From Brachybacterium alimentarium (GTDB lineage Bacteria; Actinomycetota; Actinomycetes; Actinomycetales; Dermabacteraceae): DNA of 64,000 bases. The stretch lies in contig NZ_NRGS01000011.1 in NCBI RefSeq assembly GCF_002332425.1, positions 62,001 through 126,000 of the forward strand, in the 5' to 3' direction. The notes beneath the pieces are model-generated. The model worked only from the letters and a program-made list of their open reading frames with translations. It had not been told where the DNA came from and made no database searches. This document shows positions 1-8,699 of the stretch, one piece after another (the stretch's first letter is position 1; each line of letters starts with the position of its first letter). The position numbers were made by a program, and so were the translations under genes.

Positions 1-111
1 ACGGGCGGGAACGCGCGGACCCGGGGGCGGGGCACCGTCAGTGCCGTCCGGTCAGGTGGGTGGGCCAGGCGGGCGGGGGACGACGTCCGGCCCGGTGAGC
101 GAGAGGCGGCG

Positions 112-1059
112 TCAGGGCTGCTGGCCGAACTCCTCGAGCACGGCCTCGGCGGTCTCCACATCGGTGAGGAGGGTCGTGAACAGGCGTGCCTTCGCCCCTG
201 CGACGATCGACGGGGCCTTGGCCGTGTCGGCGGCCAGCGCGATCGCATGGGGGATCGCGCGCAGCAGCTCGACCGACGGGCGCACCAGACGGTCCGCACC
301 CGGATAGAGCAGGGTGTTGCCGTCGGCGTCGTAGAAATGCAGGCAGATGTCCCCTACCGCGTCATGCAGCGAGGGGTCATCGCGCGGGACCACCGAGGTC
401 AGCGCCTCACGGTGCGCATAGGGGGCACCGATCCCGGAGACCAGCACCTGGGCACGTGCCCACAGGTCGGTGATCTCCACGAAGCTCGGATCCGCCTGCA
501 GCGATCGCCACAGACTGGGGCTGGGCAGGGCCGGCGCGAAGATGAAGCGCGGGGTCGCTCCCGTGCGGTCCACCAGGTTGCGCACGGTCTCGTTGGTCTG
601 GAACGCCGGGTCCGATTCCTGCTGGCCGCCGACGGTCGGAGCGATGACGACGCCGTGCAGATCGGGCATGCCCGACATCCGGCTCACCGCGTGGGTGGTC
701 TTCCCCGAGGACATCAGCAGCACGTCACCCCGGCGCAGGTCCAGACGGCGAAGCTCCTCCCCCAGCAGATCCCCGATGCCGCGGAACTCCCGTTCCCTCT
801 GGTCGCCGGGCGCGATCCGCACCCGCTGCACCCCGAGCAGGTCGCGCAGCTGCACCTCGAGCTCGGTGATGTCGGGCCCGGTCACGTCGAGCACCTCGAA
901 GCGCACCATGCCGATGCGGCGGGCCTCGGTGAGCAGCTTGCTGACGGTGGGACGGGAGACCCCGAGCCTGCTCGCCACCTCCGCCTGGCGCAGGTTGTCG
1001 AGATAGTACGCGGAGGCCGCGCGATGCAGGAGCTGCGGATCCATGTGCGAGTCGAGCAC
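112..1059 (-). CDS. SorC/DeoR-type sugar-binding transcriptional regulator
   Basis: A 315-residue DNA-binding regulator. The N-terminus (about residues 20-50) holds a helix-turn-helix reading EVASRLGVSRPTVSKLL; the remaining ~250 residues resemble the SorC-family effector-binding domain, which binds phosphorylated sugars in characterised members. I chose the GTG at 1059 because AAAGGAG lies 5 bases upstream; an ATG 15 bases further in is the alternative. It is divergent from an FGGY kinase and an SMP-30 lactonase, so it probably controls those genes in response to a sugar-acid or sugar-phosphate intermediate. A TAGGAT -10-like element for this gene lies at 1151-1156. The exact effector cannot be read from the sequence. 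Confidence 0.88.
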   Translation of the reverse strand: MLDSHMDPQLLHRAASAYYLDNLRQAEVASRLGVSRPTVSKLLTEARRIGMVRFEVLDVTGPDITELEVQLRDLLGVQRVRIAPGDQREREFRGIGDLLGEELRRLDLRRGDVLLMSSGKTTHAVSRMSGMPDLHGVVIAPTVGGQQESDPAFQTNETVRNLVDRTGATPRFIFAPALPSPSLWRSLQADPSFVEITDLWARAQVLVSGIGAPYAHREALTSVVPRDDPSLHDAVGDICLHFYDADGNTLLYPGADRLVRPSVELLRAIPHAIALAADTAKAPSIVAGAKARLFTTLLTDVETAEAVLEEFGQQP

Positions 1060-1366
1060 GCCTGCTCCTTTCCTCGTCGTCCCGTCCCCGACGTCCACGT
1101 CGAGGCACGGATGTGCCGAAACTCGCTGCGGTTCCGGTCCCGGCGCGTCGATCCTAATGGAGGAGCGCACGGCCCCGCCCCCGGCGGCCCCCTCGTCGGC
1201 CGCCGCCGTCCCCTCCCGACGGATCGCTCCGAGCCCGGCCGGCCCCGCTTCCGCGATGTCCAGGGAACTCGCCGACCGGGGCGCCGGACAGTGGCAGGAT
1301 GGTCCAGGCCCTCTCGGCGGAACCGATCGGGCAAGAACGCCGAGGCGGCGACGAAAGGGCAGGTCA
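1060..1366. promoter_or_regulatory. Divergent promoter region between SorC regulator and FGGY kinase
   Basis: This 307-base gap holds no convincing gene. On the minus strand a TAGGAT hexamer (1151-1156) suits a -10 element for the regulator, giving a leader of roughly 85 bases. The kinase start is preceded by GAAAGG. I did not find a clear long palindrome that could be named as the SorC operator. Confidence 0.5.
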
Positions 1367-2857
1367 ATGCTGGAAACACGTGAGGCGGTGCTGGGCGTCG
1401 ACATCGGGACGTCGAGCGCGAAGGGAGTGCTCGTCGCGCTCGACGGCACGATCCTGCGCACGGCGACCCGGGAGCACACCGTGGAGCGACCGGCCCCCGG
1501 GCACGTCGAGATGGACGCCCACGTGTGGTGGGAGGAGTTCGTGGGGATCTCCTCCGAGCTCGTCTCCGGCACAGATGTTCACGTGACGGGGATCGGCGTG
1601 TCCGGAATGGGCCCGTGCGTGCTCCTGGCCGACGACGCCGGCGAGCCCGTGCGCCCCGCGATCCTGTACGGCGTGGACTCCCGCGCCGAGCAGCAGATCG
1701 AGGACCTCACCGCCCGCTTCGGCGAGGACGAGATCCTCGATCGCTGCGGCAGCGTGCTGTCCTCGCAGGCCGCGGGCCCGAAGATCCGCTGGATCGCCGA
1801 CCATGAGCCCGAGGCGTTCGCGCGCGCCACCTGCCTGTTCATGCCCGCCTCCTACCTCGGGTTCCGCCTCACCGGGCAGTACGCACTGGACCACGCCAGT
1901 GCCAGCATGGTCACCCCGGCCTACGACTCCGCGACGCTGGACTGGCACCGCCCCTGGGCCGAGCACGTCGCCCCGGGCCTCGAGCTGCCGCCGGTGCTGT
2001 GGTCCGGCGAGGTGATGGGCACGGTCTCCGAGGCGGCCGCGCAGTCGCTGTCCGGGATCGAGGCCGGCACCCCCGTGGTCGCGGGCAGCACCGACGCCTG
2101 GGCGGAGGCGATCAGCGTGGGCGCGACCGCCCCGGGGGACGTCATGCTGATGTACGGGACGACGACGTTCCTGGTCGCGATCACCGATCAGCCTGCGCCG
2201 AGCCGTTCCCTATGGGTGACCTCGGGGACCTCGCAGGGCACGTTCACCCTCTCCGGCGGGATGGCCGCCTCCGGAGCGATCACCGGCTGGATGCGGGACC
2301 TCACCGGCGGGGCCGACTTCGCGACCCTGGTGCGCGAGGCCGACGCGGCGGGGGTGGGCGCGAACGGCCTGCTCATGCTCCCCTACTTCGCCGGCGAGCG
2401 CTCCCCCATGCACGACCCGTCGGCCCGTGGCGTCATCGCCGGACTGACCCTGTCCCACACCCGGGGCGACCTGTACCGGGCCGCTCTCGAGGCCGCGGCC
2501 TACGGCGTGCGCCACCACATCGAGGAGCTGCGCGCCGCAGGGGTGCGCATCGAGCGCGTGGTCGCCGTGGGCGGAGGAACCCAGAACGCGCTGTGGCCGC
2601 AGATCGTCTCGGACGTCACCGGGCTGCGTCAGGAGATCCCGTGCCGCACCGTCGGCGCCTCCTACGGCACCTCGATGCTCGCCGCCCGGGCCGCCCACGG
2701 CATCGAGACCGACGGCTGGAACGCGATCGACCGGGCCTGCGAGCCGGATCCGGCGGCCACGGCACGCTACGACGACCTGTACCGGATGTACCGGGAGCTC
2801 TACCCCGCGACCCGCGACATCGCCCATTCCCTGGCGGCGCTGCAGCGCGACGGCTGA
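1367..2857 (+). CDS. FGGY-family carbohydrate kinase (xylulokinase/gluconokinase-like)
   Basis: A 496-residue cytoplasmic sugar kinase that transfers phosphate from ATP to a sugar or sugar acid. The N-terminal phosphate-binding motif GVDIGTSSAKG lies at about residues 9-19, and the second ATPase lobe carries the GGGTQNALWPQI adenosine-binding segment near residues 400-412; the length matches the ~500-residue FGGY family. The ATG at 1367 follows a purine-rich GAAAGGGCAGG. Substrate is not decided by motifs: xylulose and gluconate are both plausible. The neighbouring SMP-30 lactonase, which in several families releases gluconate-type acids, makes a gluconokinase-like role attractive. Probably regulated by the divergent SorC protein. 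Confidence 0.87.
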   Translation: MLETREAVLGVDIGTSSAKGVLVALDGTILRTATREHTVERPAPGHVEMDAHVWWEEFVGISSELVSGTDVHVTGIGVSGMGPCVLLADDAGEPVRPAILYGVDSRAEQQIEDLTARFGEDEILDRCGSVLSSQAAGPKIRWIADHEPEAFARATCLFMPASYLGFRLTGQYALDHASASMVTPAYDSATLDWHRPWAEHVAPGLELPPVLWSGEVMGTVSEAAAQSLSGIEAGTPVVAGSTDAWAEAISVGATAPGDVMLMYGTTTFLVAITDQPAPSRSLWVTSGTSQGTFTLSGGMAASGAITGWMRDLTGGADFATLVREADAAGVGANGLLMLPYFAGERSPMHDPSARGVIAGLTLSHTRGDLYRAALEAAAYGVRHHIEELRAAGVRIERVVAVGGGTQNALWPQIVSDVTGLRQEIPCRTVGASYGTSMLAARAAHGIETDGWNAIDRACEPDPAATARYDDLYRMYRELYPATRDIAHSLAALQRDG

Positions 2858-2887
2858 CGCCTGCGGGCTGATGCCGGACGCATGACG

Positions 2888-2949
2888 TCTGGCTCCCGAC
2901 TCCCGGCTCCCGACTCGTGGCTCATGGCTCCTGGCTCCTGGCTCCTGGG
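2888..2949. repeat. Imperfect tandem repeat, unit about GGCTCCTG
   Basis: Short imperfect direct repeats of GGCTCC(C/T)G-like units, ending in three near-perfect copies of GGCTCCTG, fill much of the gap between the FGGY kinase and the SMP-30 gene. No gene is visible here. Function is unknown. Confidence 0.7.
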
Positions 2950-3048
2950 AGGAGGGGCGGCCGAAGACCGGTGGCCACCGGAGGCCCGCACGGCCGCCCC
3001 ACCCCGTACGGTGGACAGACACCGCTTCCCTGCGCGAACGGAGCCCCC

Positions 3049-3900
3049 ATGCACGCCGACCGCATCACCGACTCGCTCTGCCATCACGCCGAAGGCCCCT
3101 ACTGGTCCGACGAGTGGGGTGGTCTGCGCTGGGTGGACATGCTCGCCGGGGACATCATGCACCTCGGCCCTCGCGACGAGGTCCGTCGGATCGAAGCGCC
3201 CTCCCCCGTGGTCGCGTGCGTGCGCCCGGCCTCGAGCGGCGGCGCGGTGCTGGCCCTCGAGAAGGGCTTCGCCTTCGAGGACGCCGACGGCTCGTTCGTG
3301 CCGCTGCCCCCGCTGTGGGACGGCCCGATCCGCATGAACGAGGGCGCGATCGCCCCCGACGGCTCCTTCCTGTGCGGCTCCATGGCCTACGGCGCGACGC
3401 CCGGCGCGGCCTCGATGTGGCGCCTGCGCCCCGACAGCACCACCACCGAGATCCTCACGGACCTGACCATCTCCAACGGTCTGGCGTTCTCGGCCGACGG
3501 CACGCGGGCGTTCTACGTCGACACCCCCACCGGCCGCGTCGACCAGTTCGGCTGGGACGACGAGCAGGGTCTCGTCGAGCGCCGGCCGTTCGCCGACCTC
3601 ACCTCGCAGGACGGTCATCCCGACGGGCTCACGCTCGACAGCGAGGGCAACGTGTGGGTGGCGATGCACAGCGGCCACCAGGTGCTCGGCCTCGATCCCG
3701 AGGGGCAGGTCGCCGAGCGCATCGCGGTGGGTCCGAGGCAGGTCACCGCCTGCACCTTCGGCGGCGAGGACCGCTCCACGCTGTTCATCACCACCAGCCG
3801 GGAGAACCTGGCCGACGGGGAGGACCCGGAGGCCGGGTCCCTGTTCGCGGTGCAGCCGGGCGTGCGCGGCCCGGCCGACGAGCGGGTCTTCGGCGGCTGA
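3049..3900 (+). CDS. SMP-30/gluconolactonase/LRE family protein
   Basis: A 283-residue six-bladed beta-propeller hydrolase of the SMP-30/gluconolactonase family, whose members open sugar lactones using a bound divalent metal. Family landmarks include EGPYW near the N-terminus (the metal-ligand Glu), the central segment ISNGLAFSADG (Asn ligand) and HPDGLTLDSEGNVW (Asp ligand). The ATG at 3049 has GGAG five bases upstream; a TACGGT -10-like hexamer at 3006-3011 suggests its own promoter with a leader of about 30 bases. It follows the FGGY kinase on the same strand, consistent with lactone hydrolysis feeding a sugar-acid kinase. The precise lactone is not known. Confidence 0.87.
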   Translation: MHADRITDSLCHHAEGPYWSDEWGGLRWVDMLAGDIMHLGPRDEVRRIEAPSPVVACVRPASSGGAVLALEKGFAFEDADGSFVPLPPLWDGPIRMNEGAIAPDGSFLCGSMAYGATPGAASMWRLRPDSTTTEILTDLTISNGLAFSADGTRAFYVDTPTGRVDQFGWDDEQGLVERRPFADLTSQDGHPDGLTLDSEGNVWVAMHSGHQVLGLDPEGQVAERIAVGPRQVTACTFGGEDRSTLFITTSRENLADGEDPEAGSLFAVQPGVRGPADERVFGG

Positions 3901-3915
3901 GCGCACCACGCAGAG

Positions 3916-3954
3916 GAACGGCGGGGCATCCAGATCCTGGATGCCCCGCCGTTC
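3916..3954. terminator. Perfect hairpin, bidirectional terminator
   Basis: A 39-base perfect inverted repeat with an 18-base-pair stem and a 3-base loop (GAACGGCGGGGCATCCAG / ATC / complement) sits between the convergent SMP-30 and putP genes. It is followed by TTCT on the plus strand. Position and strength suit a bidirectional intrinsic terminator. Confidence 0.85.
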
Positions 3955-4002
3955 TTCTGCACAGTGGCCAGTGGTGCGCCGTGCTCGTGCTGGCGCAGGC
4001 GA

Positions 4003-5568
4003 TCAGAGGGTCCCGGCGGCTCCCGCCTCGGTGGGTGCCGCATGGGTGCCATGGATGGGGATCTCGCCGGTGGCGAGCGACTCCTCCATGTCGTCGAATT
4101 CCTGGATCGTCGAGGCCGGCGGACGCGGCGTCAGGAGGCTCACCACGACGGCGAGCACAAGGCAGATGAGGAATCCGGGGATGATCTCGTAGAGGTGCTC
4201 CCCGCCGAACAGACCCCACGTCTCGTCGGGCGTGAACTGGCCCCACACGAACGCGACCGCCGCGCCCGCGACCATCCCGGCCCCGGCGCCGGCCGCGGTC
4301 AGGCGGCGCCAGAACAGCGAGAGCAGCACGATCGGTCCGAAGGCGGAACCGAACCCGGCCCAGGCGAAGGCCACGAGGCCCAGCACGGAGCTCTCCGGGT
4401 TCAGCGCCAGCACCACGGCGACCACCGAGATGACCAGGACGCCGATGCGGCCGCCCCACAAGGACGCCCGGTCGCTGAGCTTGATCCCCACACCGCCGAC
4501 GAGGTCCTCGACCAGGGCCGAGCTGCTGACGATCAGCTGCGAGGAGATCGTGGACATGATGGCTGCGAGCACCGCGGCCAGCAGGATGCCGGCGATCAAC
4601 GGGTGGAACAGGATCTGGGAGAGGTCGAGGAAGACCGACTCGCCGTTCTTGGAATCACTGATGACGGCGTCCGCGTTCTGCTGGAAGTAGGCCAGGCCCG
4701 CGAGCGCGGTGAAGACCGCACCGATGACGCAGATGATCATCCAGCTCATGCCCACGACCAGGCCATATCGGGCATCGCGCGAGGAGCGCAGGGCCATGAA
4801 GCGCACGATGATGTGCGGCTGACCGAAGTAGCCCAGGCCCCACGCGAGCGAGGAGATGATGCCGATGAAGGTGCCGCCGGCGGTCATGGAGCCGAAATCG
4901 GCGTTGACCTCGCGCACAGAAGCGAACATCGCGGCCGGACCGCCGACCACGAACATGGCGGTGATCGGGACGACGAGGAGGGAGACCAGCATGATGATGC
5001 CCTGGACGACGTCGGTGTAGCTGGCCCCGAGGAAGCCGCCGAACAGCGTGTACAGGATGGTGACGCCGCCGACGAGCAGCATGCCGGTGAGGTACGGGCC
5101 GCCGAACATCGACTGGAAGAAGACGCCGCCGGCGACCATGCCGGAGGACACGTAGAAGGTGAAGAACACCAGGATGATCAGGCCCGCGGCGACGCGCAGG
5201 ATGTTGGTGCGGTCATGGAGACGGTTGCCGAAGAAGCTCGGCACCGTGATCGCGTTGCCCGCGAGCTGCGTGTACTGCCGCAGTCGTGGCGCGACGAAGA
5301 ACCAGTTCAGCCCGGCACCGACGGTCAGGCCGACGGCGATCCACGCCTCGACCAGCCCATTCATGTACAGCGCGCCGGGCAGGCCCATGAGCAGCCAGCC
5401 GGACATGTCGGAGGCTCCGGCGGAGAGCGCGGCGGTGAAAGGATGCAGCTGCCGCCCGCCGAGCATGTAGTCCTCACCTCCCGTCGTCTTGCGGAAGGCA
5501 TAGATGCCGATGCCGATCATGGCGGCGAAGTAGATGCCGAGGGCGATCAGCTTGAAGACGAGATCCAT
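4003..5568 (-). CDS. putP: Sodium/proline symporter, SSS family
   Basis: A 521-residue integral membrane transporter of the sodium:solute symporter family, most like PutP, which imports proline with Na+. The hallmark ASDMSGWLLMGLPGA in the second membrane segment (about residues 52-66) and the many evenly spaced hydrophobic segments support the call; the length fits PutP (about 500). The ATG at 5568 has CGGAG upstream. It is monocistronic, ends against a strong hairpin, and has a 625-base upstream region with several inverted repeats. No proline dehydrogenase is adjacent, so an osmoprotective uptake role is as likely as catabolism. Confidence 0.9.
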   Translation of the reverse strand: MDLVFKLIALGIYFAAMIGIGIYAFRKTTGGEDYMLGGRQLHPFTAALSAGASDMSGWLLMGLPGALYMNGLVEAWIAVGLTVGAGLNWFFVAPRLRQYTQLAGNAITVPSFFGNRLHDRTNILRVAAGLIILVFFTFYVSSGMVAGGVFFQSMFGGPYLTGMLLVGGVTILYTLFGGFLGASYTDVVQGIIMLVSLLVVPITAMFVVGGPAAMFASVREVNADFGSMTAGGTFIGIISSLAWGLGYFGQPHIIVRFMALRSSRDARYGLVVGMSWMIICVIGAVFTALAGLAYFQQNADAVISDSKNGESVFLDLSQILFHPLIAGILLAAVLAAIMSTISSQLIVSSSALVEDLVGGVGIKLSDRASLWGGRIGVLVISVVAVVLALNPESSVLGLVAFAWAGFGSAFGPIVLLSLFWRRLTAAGAGAGMVAGAAVAFVWGQFTPDETWGLFGGEHLYEIIPGFLICLVLAVVVSLLTPRPPASTIQEFDDMEESLATGEIPIHGTHAAPTEAGAAGTL

Positions 5569-5722
5569 GAGAGGACTCCGATCTCAGTGATGGGGAAGGG
5601 ACGAGGAGGGGGTTGGAGCGGACAGGGTCTGGTGGGGGCGGACAGGGTCGGATGCGATGGTGCTCGTCGAGGCGAAGTCGGGCAGTCCCCCAGTGGAAAC
5701 CATCCCGACCGATGCTGCCCGA

Positions 5723-5739
5723 GCATCCCCAGGGGATGC
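5723..5739. promoter_or_regulatory. Inverted repeat upstream of putP, operator candidate
   Basis: The sequence GCATCCCC-A-GGGGATGC is a perfect inverted repeat with 8-base arms, about 155 bases upstream of the putP start. This size suits a dimeric repressor or activator site. No regulator gene is adjacent, so the binding protein is unknown. Confidence 0.4.
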
Positions 5740-5766
5740 CGTACGGGCGTCAGGAACCACGCGGTT

Positions 5767-5789
5767 GCGCCGAGGATACGCCTCGGCGC
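5767..5789. other. Hairpin upstream of putP
   Basis: GCGCCGAGG-ATACG-CCTCGGCGC forms a 9-base-pair stem with a 5-base loop. It may be a transcript-level structure in the putP leader or simply an operator-like site. There is no T-run on either side. Confidence 0.35.
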
Positions 5790-5966
5790 GGCCGAAGCCG
5801 CCCCTCGTTGCCGGACGGTGACCTGAGACGGTGGCCTGAGACGGCGACCCGGGACAGAGCGTTCTCAGGCAGCCCGTGCCGTCGCACGGGCGCATCCGGA
5901 GCGGCGCAGGGCGACGCACGCACAGGTGCGCGGCGCACGGACTGCGCATCCGGACCACGACAGCAC

Positions 5967-6003
5967 GATGCGCTGGCCTCCCCGCAGGGAGGTCCAGCGC
6001 ATC
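5967..6003 (-). terminator. Hairpin downstream of glpK, probable terminator
   Basis: A hairpin with a 16-base-pair stem interrupted by one unpaired T and a 4-base loop (arms GATGCGCTGG-CCTCCC and complement). It lies about 190 bases beyond the glpK stop in the direction of glpK transcription and before putP, so it probably ends the glp transcript. No clear T-run follows. Confidence 0.6.
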
Positions 6004-6071
6004 ATGCCCTCACGGGCGCGAAGCACGATCGATCGAGGCCACCCGATCATCGATCACCCGGCGCACGCAAA

Positions 6072-6114
6072 CTCGCCGCCGACCCCGCATCCGCAGTTCG
6101 TCGATCAGCTGTAC
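6072..6114. repeat. 43-base direct repeat, copy 1 (duplicate of glpK 3' end)
   Basis: This 43-base segment matches 6161-6203 with one mismatch. Copy 2 covers the last codons and stop of glpK plus 33 downstream bases; copy 1 lies 89 bases further on. It looks like a local tandem-type duplication of the gene end. Confidence 0.85.
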
Positions 6115-6160
6115 TGCTCTGCTGGTCTCCTCCCGCGAACGCTGCGCCGCCGACTCGTAC

Positions 6161-6203
6161 CTCGCCGCCGACTCCGCATCCGCAGTTCGTCGATCAGCTG
6201 TAC
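6161..6203. repeat. 43-base direct repeat, copy 2 (overlaps glpK stop)
   Basis: Second copy of the 43-base repeat. It includes the glpK stop codon at 6194-6196 and extends downstream. One base differs from copy 1 (T against C). Confidence 0.85.
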
Positions 6204-7738
6204 AGCGCCTCGGTGTCCTCGTCGACCCAGTCCAGGGTGCGCTCGACGGCCTTCTTCCACAGGCGCAGGTAGCGGTCGCGGGTCTCGTCGTCCATCGCAG
6301 GCTCCCAGCGCTTGTCCTCGGCCCAGTTGTCGATGACGTCCTGCTCACCGTCCCAGAAGCCCACGGCGATGCCGGCCGCGTAGGCGGCACCGAGCGCGGT
6401 GGTCTCGATGACCTTCGGCCGCACGACGGGCACGCCGAGGATGTCGGCCTGGAACTGCATGAGGGTCTCGTTCATGACCATGCCGCCGTCGACCTTGAGC
6501 TCGGAGAGCTCGACGCCCTCGCTCTCGGCGTCGGCGACCATCGCGTCCAGCACCTCGCGGGACTGGAAGGCCGTGGCCTCCAGCGTGGCGCGGGCGATGT
6601 GGTTCTTGGTGTGGAACCGGGTCATGCCGACCATCGCGCCGCGGGCGTCGGAGCGCCAGTGCGGAGCGAACAGGCCCGAGAAGGCCGGGACGATGAACAG
6701 GCCGCCGTTGTCGTCGACCTCCTTCGCGAGATCCTCGATCTCCGGGGCGTCCTTGATCAGGCCCAGGTTGTCGCGCACCCACTGCACGAGGGAGCCGGTC
6801 ACGGCGATCGACCCCTCGAGGGCGTAGATCGGCTTGTTGTCGCCGATCTTGTAGGCGACCGTGGTGAGCAGGCCGTTCTCGCTGCGCACCAGGTCCTCAC
6901 CGGTGTTGATCAGCATGAAGTTGCCGGTGCCGTAGGTGTTCTTGGCCTGGCCCACCTCGAAGCAGGCCTGGCCGAAGGTGGCCGCCTGCTGGTCGCCGAG
7001 GATGCCGGCGAGCGGGGTGTCGATGAGCAGGTCGTTCTTGCGGCCGTGCCCGTACACCTCGGAGGACGACTTGATCTCGGGGAGCATGGACAGCGGGATG
7101 CCCATGTCCTTCGCGATGTCCTCGTTCCAGTCGAGGGTGTCGATGTTCATGAGCATCGTGCGCGAGGCGTTGGTGACGTCGGTGACATGGATGCCGCCGC
7201 TCTGGCCGCCGGTCAGATTCCACAGCAGCCACGAGTCGGTGTTGCCGAACAGCAGGTCACCGGCCTCCGCCTTCTCGCGAGCACCCTCGACGTTGTCCAG
7301 GATCCACTTGATCTTCGGGCCGGAGAAGTAGGTCGCCAGCGGCAGGCCCACGCGCTCCTTATACTTGTCCGCGCCCTCCTCGCCCGCGAGCTCATCGCAG
7401 ATCTTCTGGGTGCGCGTGTCCTGCCAGACGATGGCGTTGTACACGGGCTCGCCGTTGTTCTTGTCCCACACCACGGCGGTCTCGCGCTGGTTGGTGATGC
7501 CCACGGCCGCCAGCTGGTGACGGTTGATCTCGGCGCCCACGAGCGCCTGGCCCACGACGTCGCGGGTGTTCTTCCAGATCTCCTTGGGGTCGTGCTCGAC
7601 CCAGCCCGACTTCGGGAAGATCTGCTCGTGCTCCTTCTGGCCGGAGGCGACGATCTGACCGTCGTGGTCGAAGATGATCGCTCGGGTCGAGGTGGTGCCC
7701 TGGTCGATGGACATGATGTACATGGTCTTGTCGTTCAT
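6194..7738 (-). CDS. glpK: Glycerol kinase
   Basis: A 514-residue FGGY-family kinase that phosphorylates glycerol to sn-glycerol 3-phosphate, the entry step of glycerol catabolism in the cytoplasm. The N-terminus carries the near-invariant [15 protein letters not shown] (about residues 9-23) and then SGWVEHDP, both diagnostic of GlpK; the length agrees with the usual ~500. The ATG at 7738 is preceded by AAGGAG. It is the last gene of glpD-glpF-glpK, 73 bases after glpF. The 3' end is duplicated downstream. Regulation is probably through the SorC-type protein encoded divergently to glpD. Confidence 0.96.
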   Translation of the reverse strand: MNDKTMYIMSIDQGTTSTRAIIFDHDGQIVASGQKEHEQIFPKSGWVEHDPKEIWKNTRDVVGQALVGAEINRHQLAAVGITNQRETAVVWDKNNGEPVYNAIVWQDTRTQKICDELAGEEGADKYKERVGLPLATYFSGPKIKWILDNVEGAREKAEAGDLLFGNTDSWLLWNLTGGQSGGIHVTDVTNASRTMLMNIDTLDWNEDIAKDMGIPLSMLPEIKSSSEVYGHGRKNDLLIDTPLAGILGDQQAATFGQACFEVGQAKNTYGTGNFMLINTGEDLVRSENGLLTTVAYKIGDNKPIYALEGSIAVTGSLVQWVRDNLGLIKDAPEIEDLAKEVDDNGGLFIVPAFSGLFAPHWRSDARGAMVGMTRFHTKNHIARATLEATAFQSREVLDAMVADAESEGVELSELKVDGGMVMNETLMQFQADILGVPVVRPKVIETTALGAAYAAGIAVGFWDGEQDVIDNWAEDKRWEPAMDDETRDRYLRLWKKAVERTLDWVDEDTEALYS

Positions 7739-7811
7739 CGGAACTCCTTCGTCATGGATGAGGGGTGGTATGGTCGCAGCTGCGCGAATCGGCGCGGAGC
7801 CGCGGGGTGGA

Positions 7812-8543
7812 TCAGAAGTAGAAGATCGAGGCTACGCCCGCGAGAACGCCGCCGATCATGGGGCCGGCGACCGGCACCCACGAGTATCCCCAGTCCGAGC
7901 CGCCCTTGTGCTTGATCGGCAGGACTGCATGGGCCAGGCGCGGCCCGAGGTCTCGCGCCGGGTTGATGGCATAGCCCGTCGGCCCGCCGAGGGAGGCGCC
8001 GATGGCGAGCACCAGCAGCGCGACCGCGAGCGGCCCGAGCTCGTGGGGCGTGTTGCCGAACATGATGATCACGAAGACCAGCACGAAGGTCGCGATGATC
8101 TCGGTGACCAGGTTCCAGCCCTTGGAGCGGATCTCCGGGCCGGTGGAGAAGGTGCCCAGGATGGTGCCGGCGTCCGTCTCCTGGTCGTAGTGGTTCTTGT
8201 ACGCGAGCCAGGCCAGCACGGCGCCGAGGAAGGCCCCGATCATCTCCGCCACGAAGTAGGTGATCGTCGTGCCGAACGTCATCGGGATGCCCGGTGCGAA
8301 CTCGGTGGCCTCGCTCGAGAGCAGGCCGATGGTCACCGCAGGATTCAGGTGCGCGCCGGTCTTGTAGGCGGTCCAGACGCCGGCGAAGACCGCCAGCCCC
8401 CAGCCGAAGTTGATCATCAGCCAGCCGCCGCCGTTGCCCTTGGTCTTGCCCAGGATGTTGTTGGCGACGACGCCACCGCCCAGCAGGGTCAGCATCGCGG
8501 TGCCCGCGATCTCCGACAGCAGGATCGTTCCGATCGTTCCCAT
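7812..8543 (-). CDS. glpF: Glycerol uptake facilitator (MIP/aquaporin family)
   Basis: A 243-residue membrane channel for facilitated glycerol diffusion. Both pore motifs are present: NPAV (about residue 68) and NPARD (about residue 198); the Asp after the second NPA is typical of glycerol-conducting aquaglyceroporins rather than water-only channels. Six hydrophobic segments are evident. The ATG at 8543 has GAGGAGAAC upstream. It lies between glpD and glpK, so entering glycerol is trapped by the kinase. Hairpins in the gap to glpD may limit transcription reading through from glpD. Confidence 0.95.
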   Translation of the reverse strand: MGTIGTILLSEIAGTAMLTLLGGGVVANNILGKTKGNGGGWLMINFGWGLAVFAGVWTAYKTGAHLNPAVTIGLLSSEATEFAPGIPMTFGTTITYFVAEMIGAFLGAVLAWLAYKNHYDQETDAGTILGTFSTGPEIRSKGWNLVTEIIATFVLVFVIIMFGNTPHELGPLAVALLVLAIGASLGGPTGYAINPARDLGPRLAHAVLPIKHKGGSDWGYSWVPVAGPMIGGVLAGVASIFYF

Positions 8544-8562
8544 ATGTTCTCCTCATCGAGAG

Positions 8563-8586
8563 CCGACCCGCGTCGGTGCGGGTCGG
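8563..8586. other. Hairpin in the glpD-glpF intergenic region
   Basis: CCGACCCGC-GTCGGT-GCGGGTCGG forms a 9-base-pair stem immediately upstream of the glpF ribosome-binding site. It could be a processing or attenuation structure in a glpD-glpF message; there is no direct proof. Confidence 0.4.
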
Positions 8587-8665
8587 TACCGGCTCAGTGC
8601 CGGTGGCAGGCCGAGGGCGGCCTGCGGGGGCGTGCGCTCTGCCGCCCCGGATGGTGCATGTCCAC

Positions 8666-8692
8666 GGCGCCCGGATCTCGTCTCCGGGCGCC
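8666..8692 (-). terminator. Hairpin just downstream of glpD
   Basis: A 10-base-pair perfect stem (GGCGCCCGGA and TCCGGGCGCC) with a 7-base loop begins 8 bases past the glpD stop. It probably ends or attenuates glpD transcription and would separate glpD from glpFK levels. Confidence 0.6.
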
Positions 8693-8699
8693 CCTTCGG

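Larger units (their letters stand above)
5569..6193. other. Long intergenic region between putP and glpK
   Basis: I see no believable gene in these 625 bases. They contain a 12-base direct repeat (5618-5629 and 5638-5649), an inverted repeat at 5723-5739, hairpins at 5767-5789 and 5967-6003, and the first copy of a 43-base duplication of the glpK end (6072-6114). The part next to 5568 should hold the putP promoter. Confidence 0.6.
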
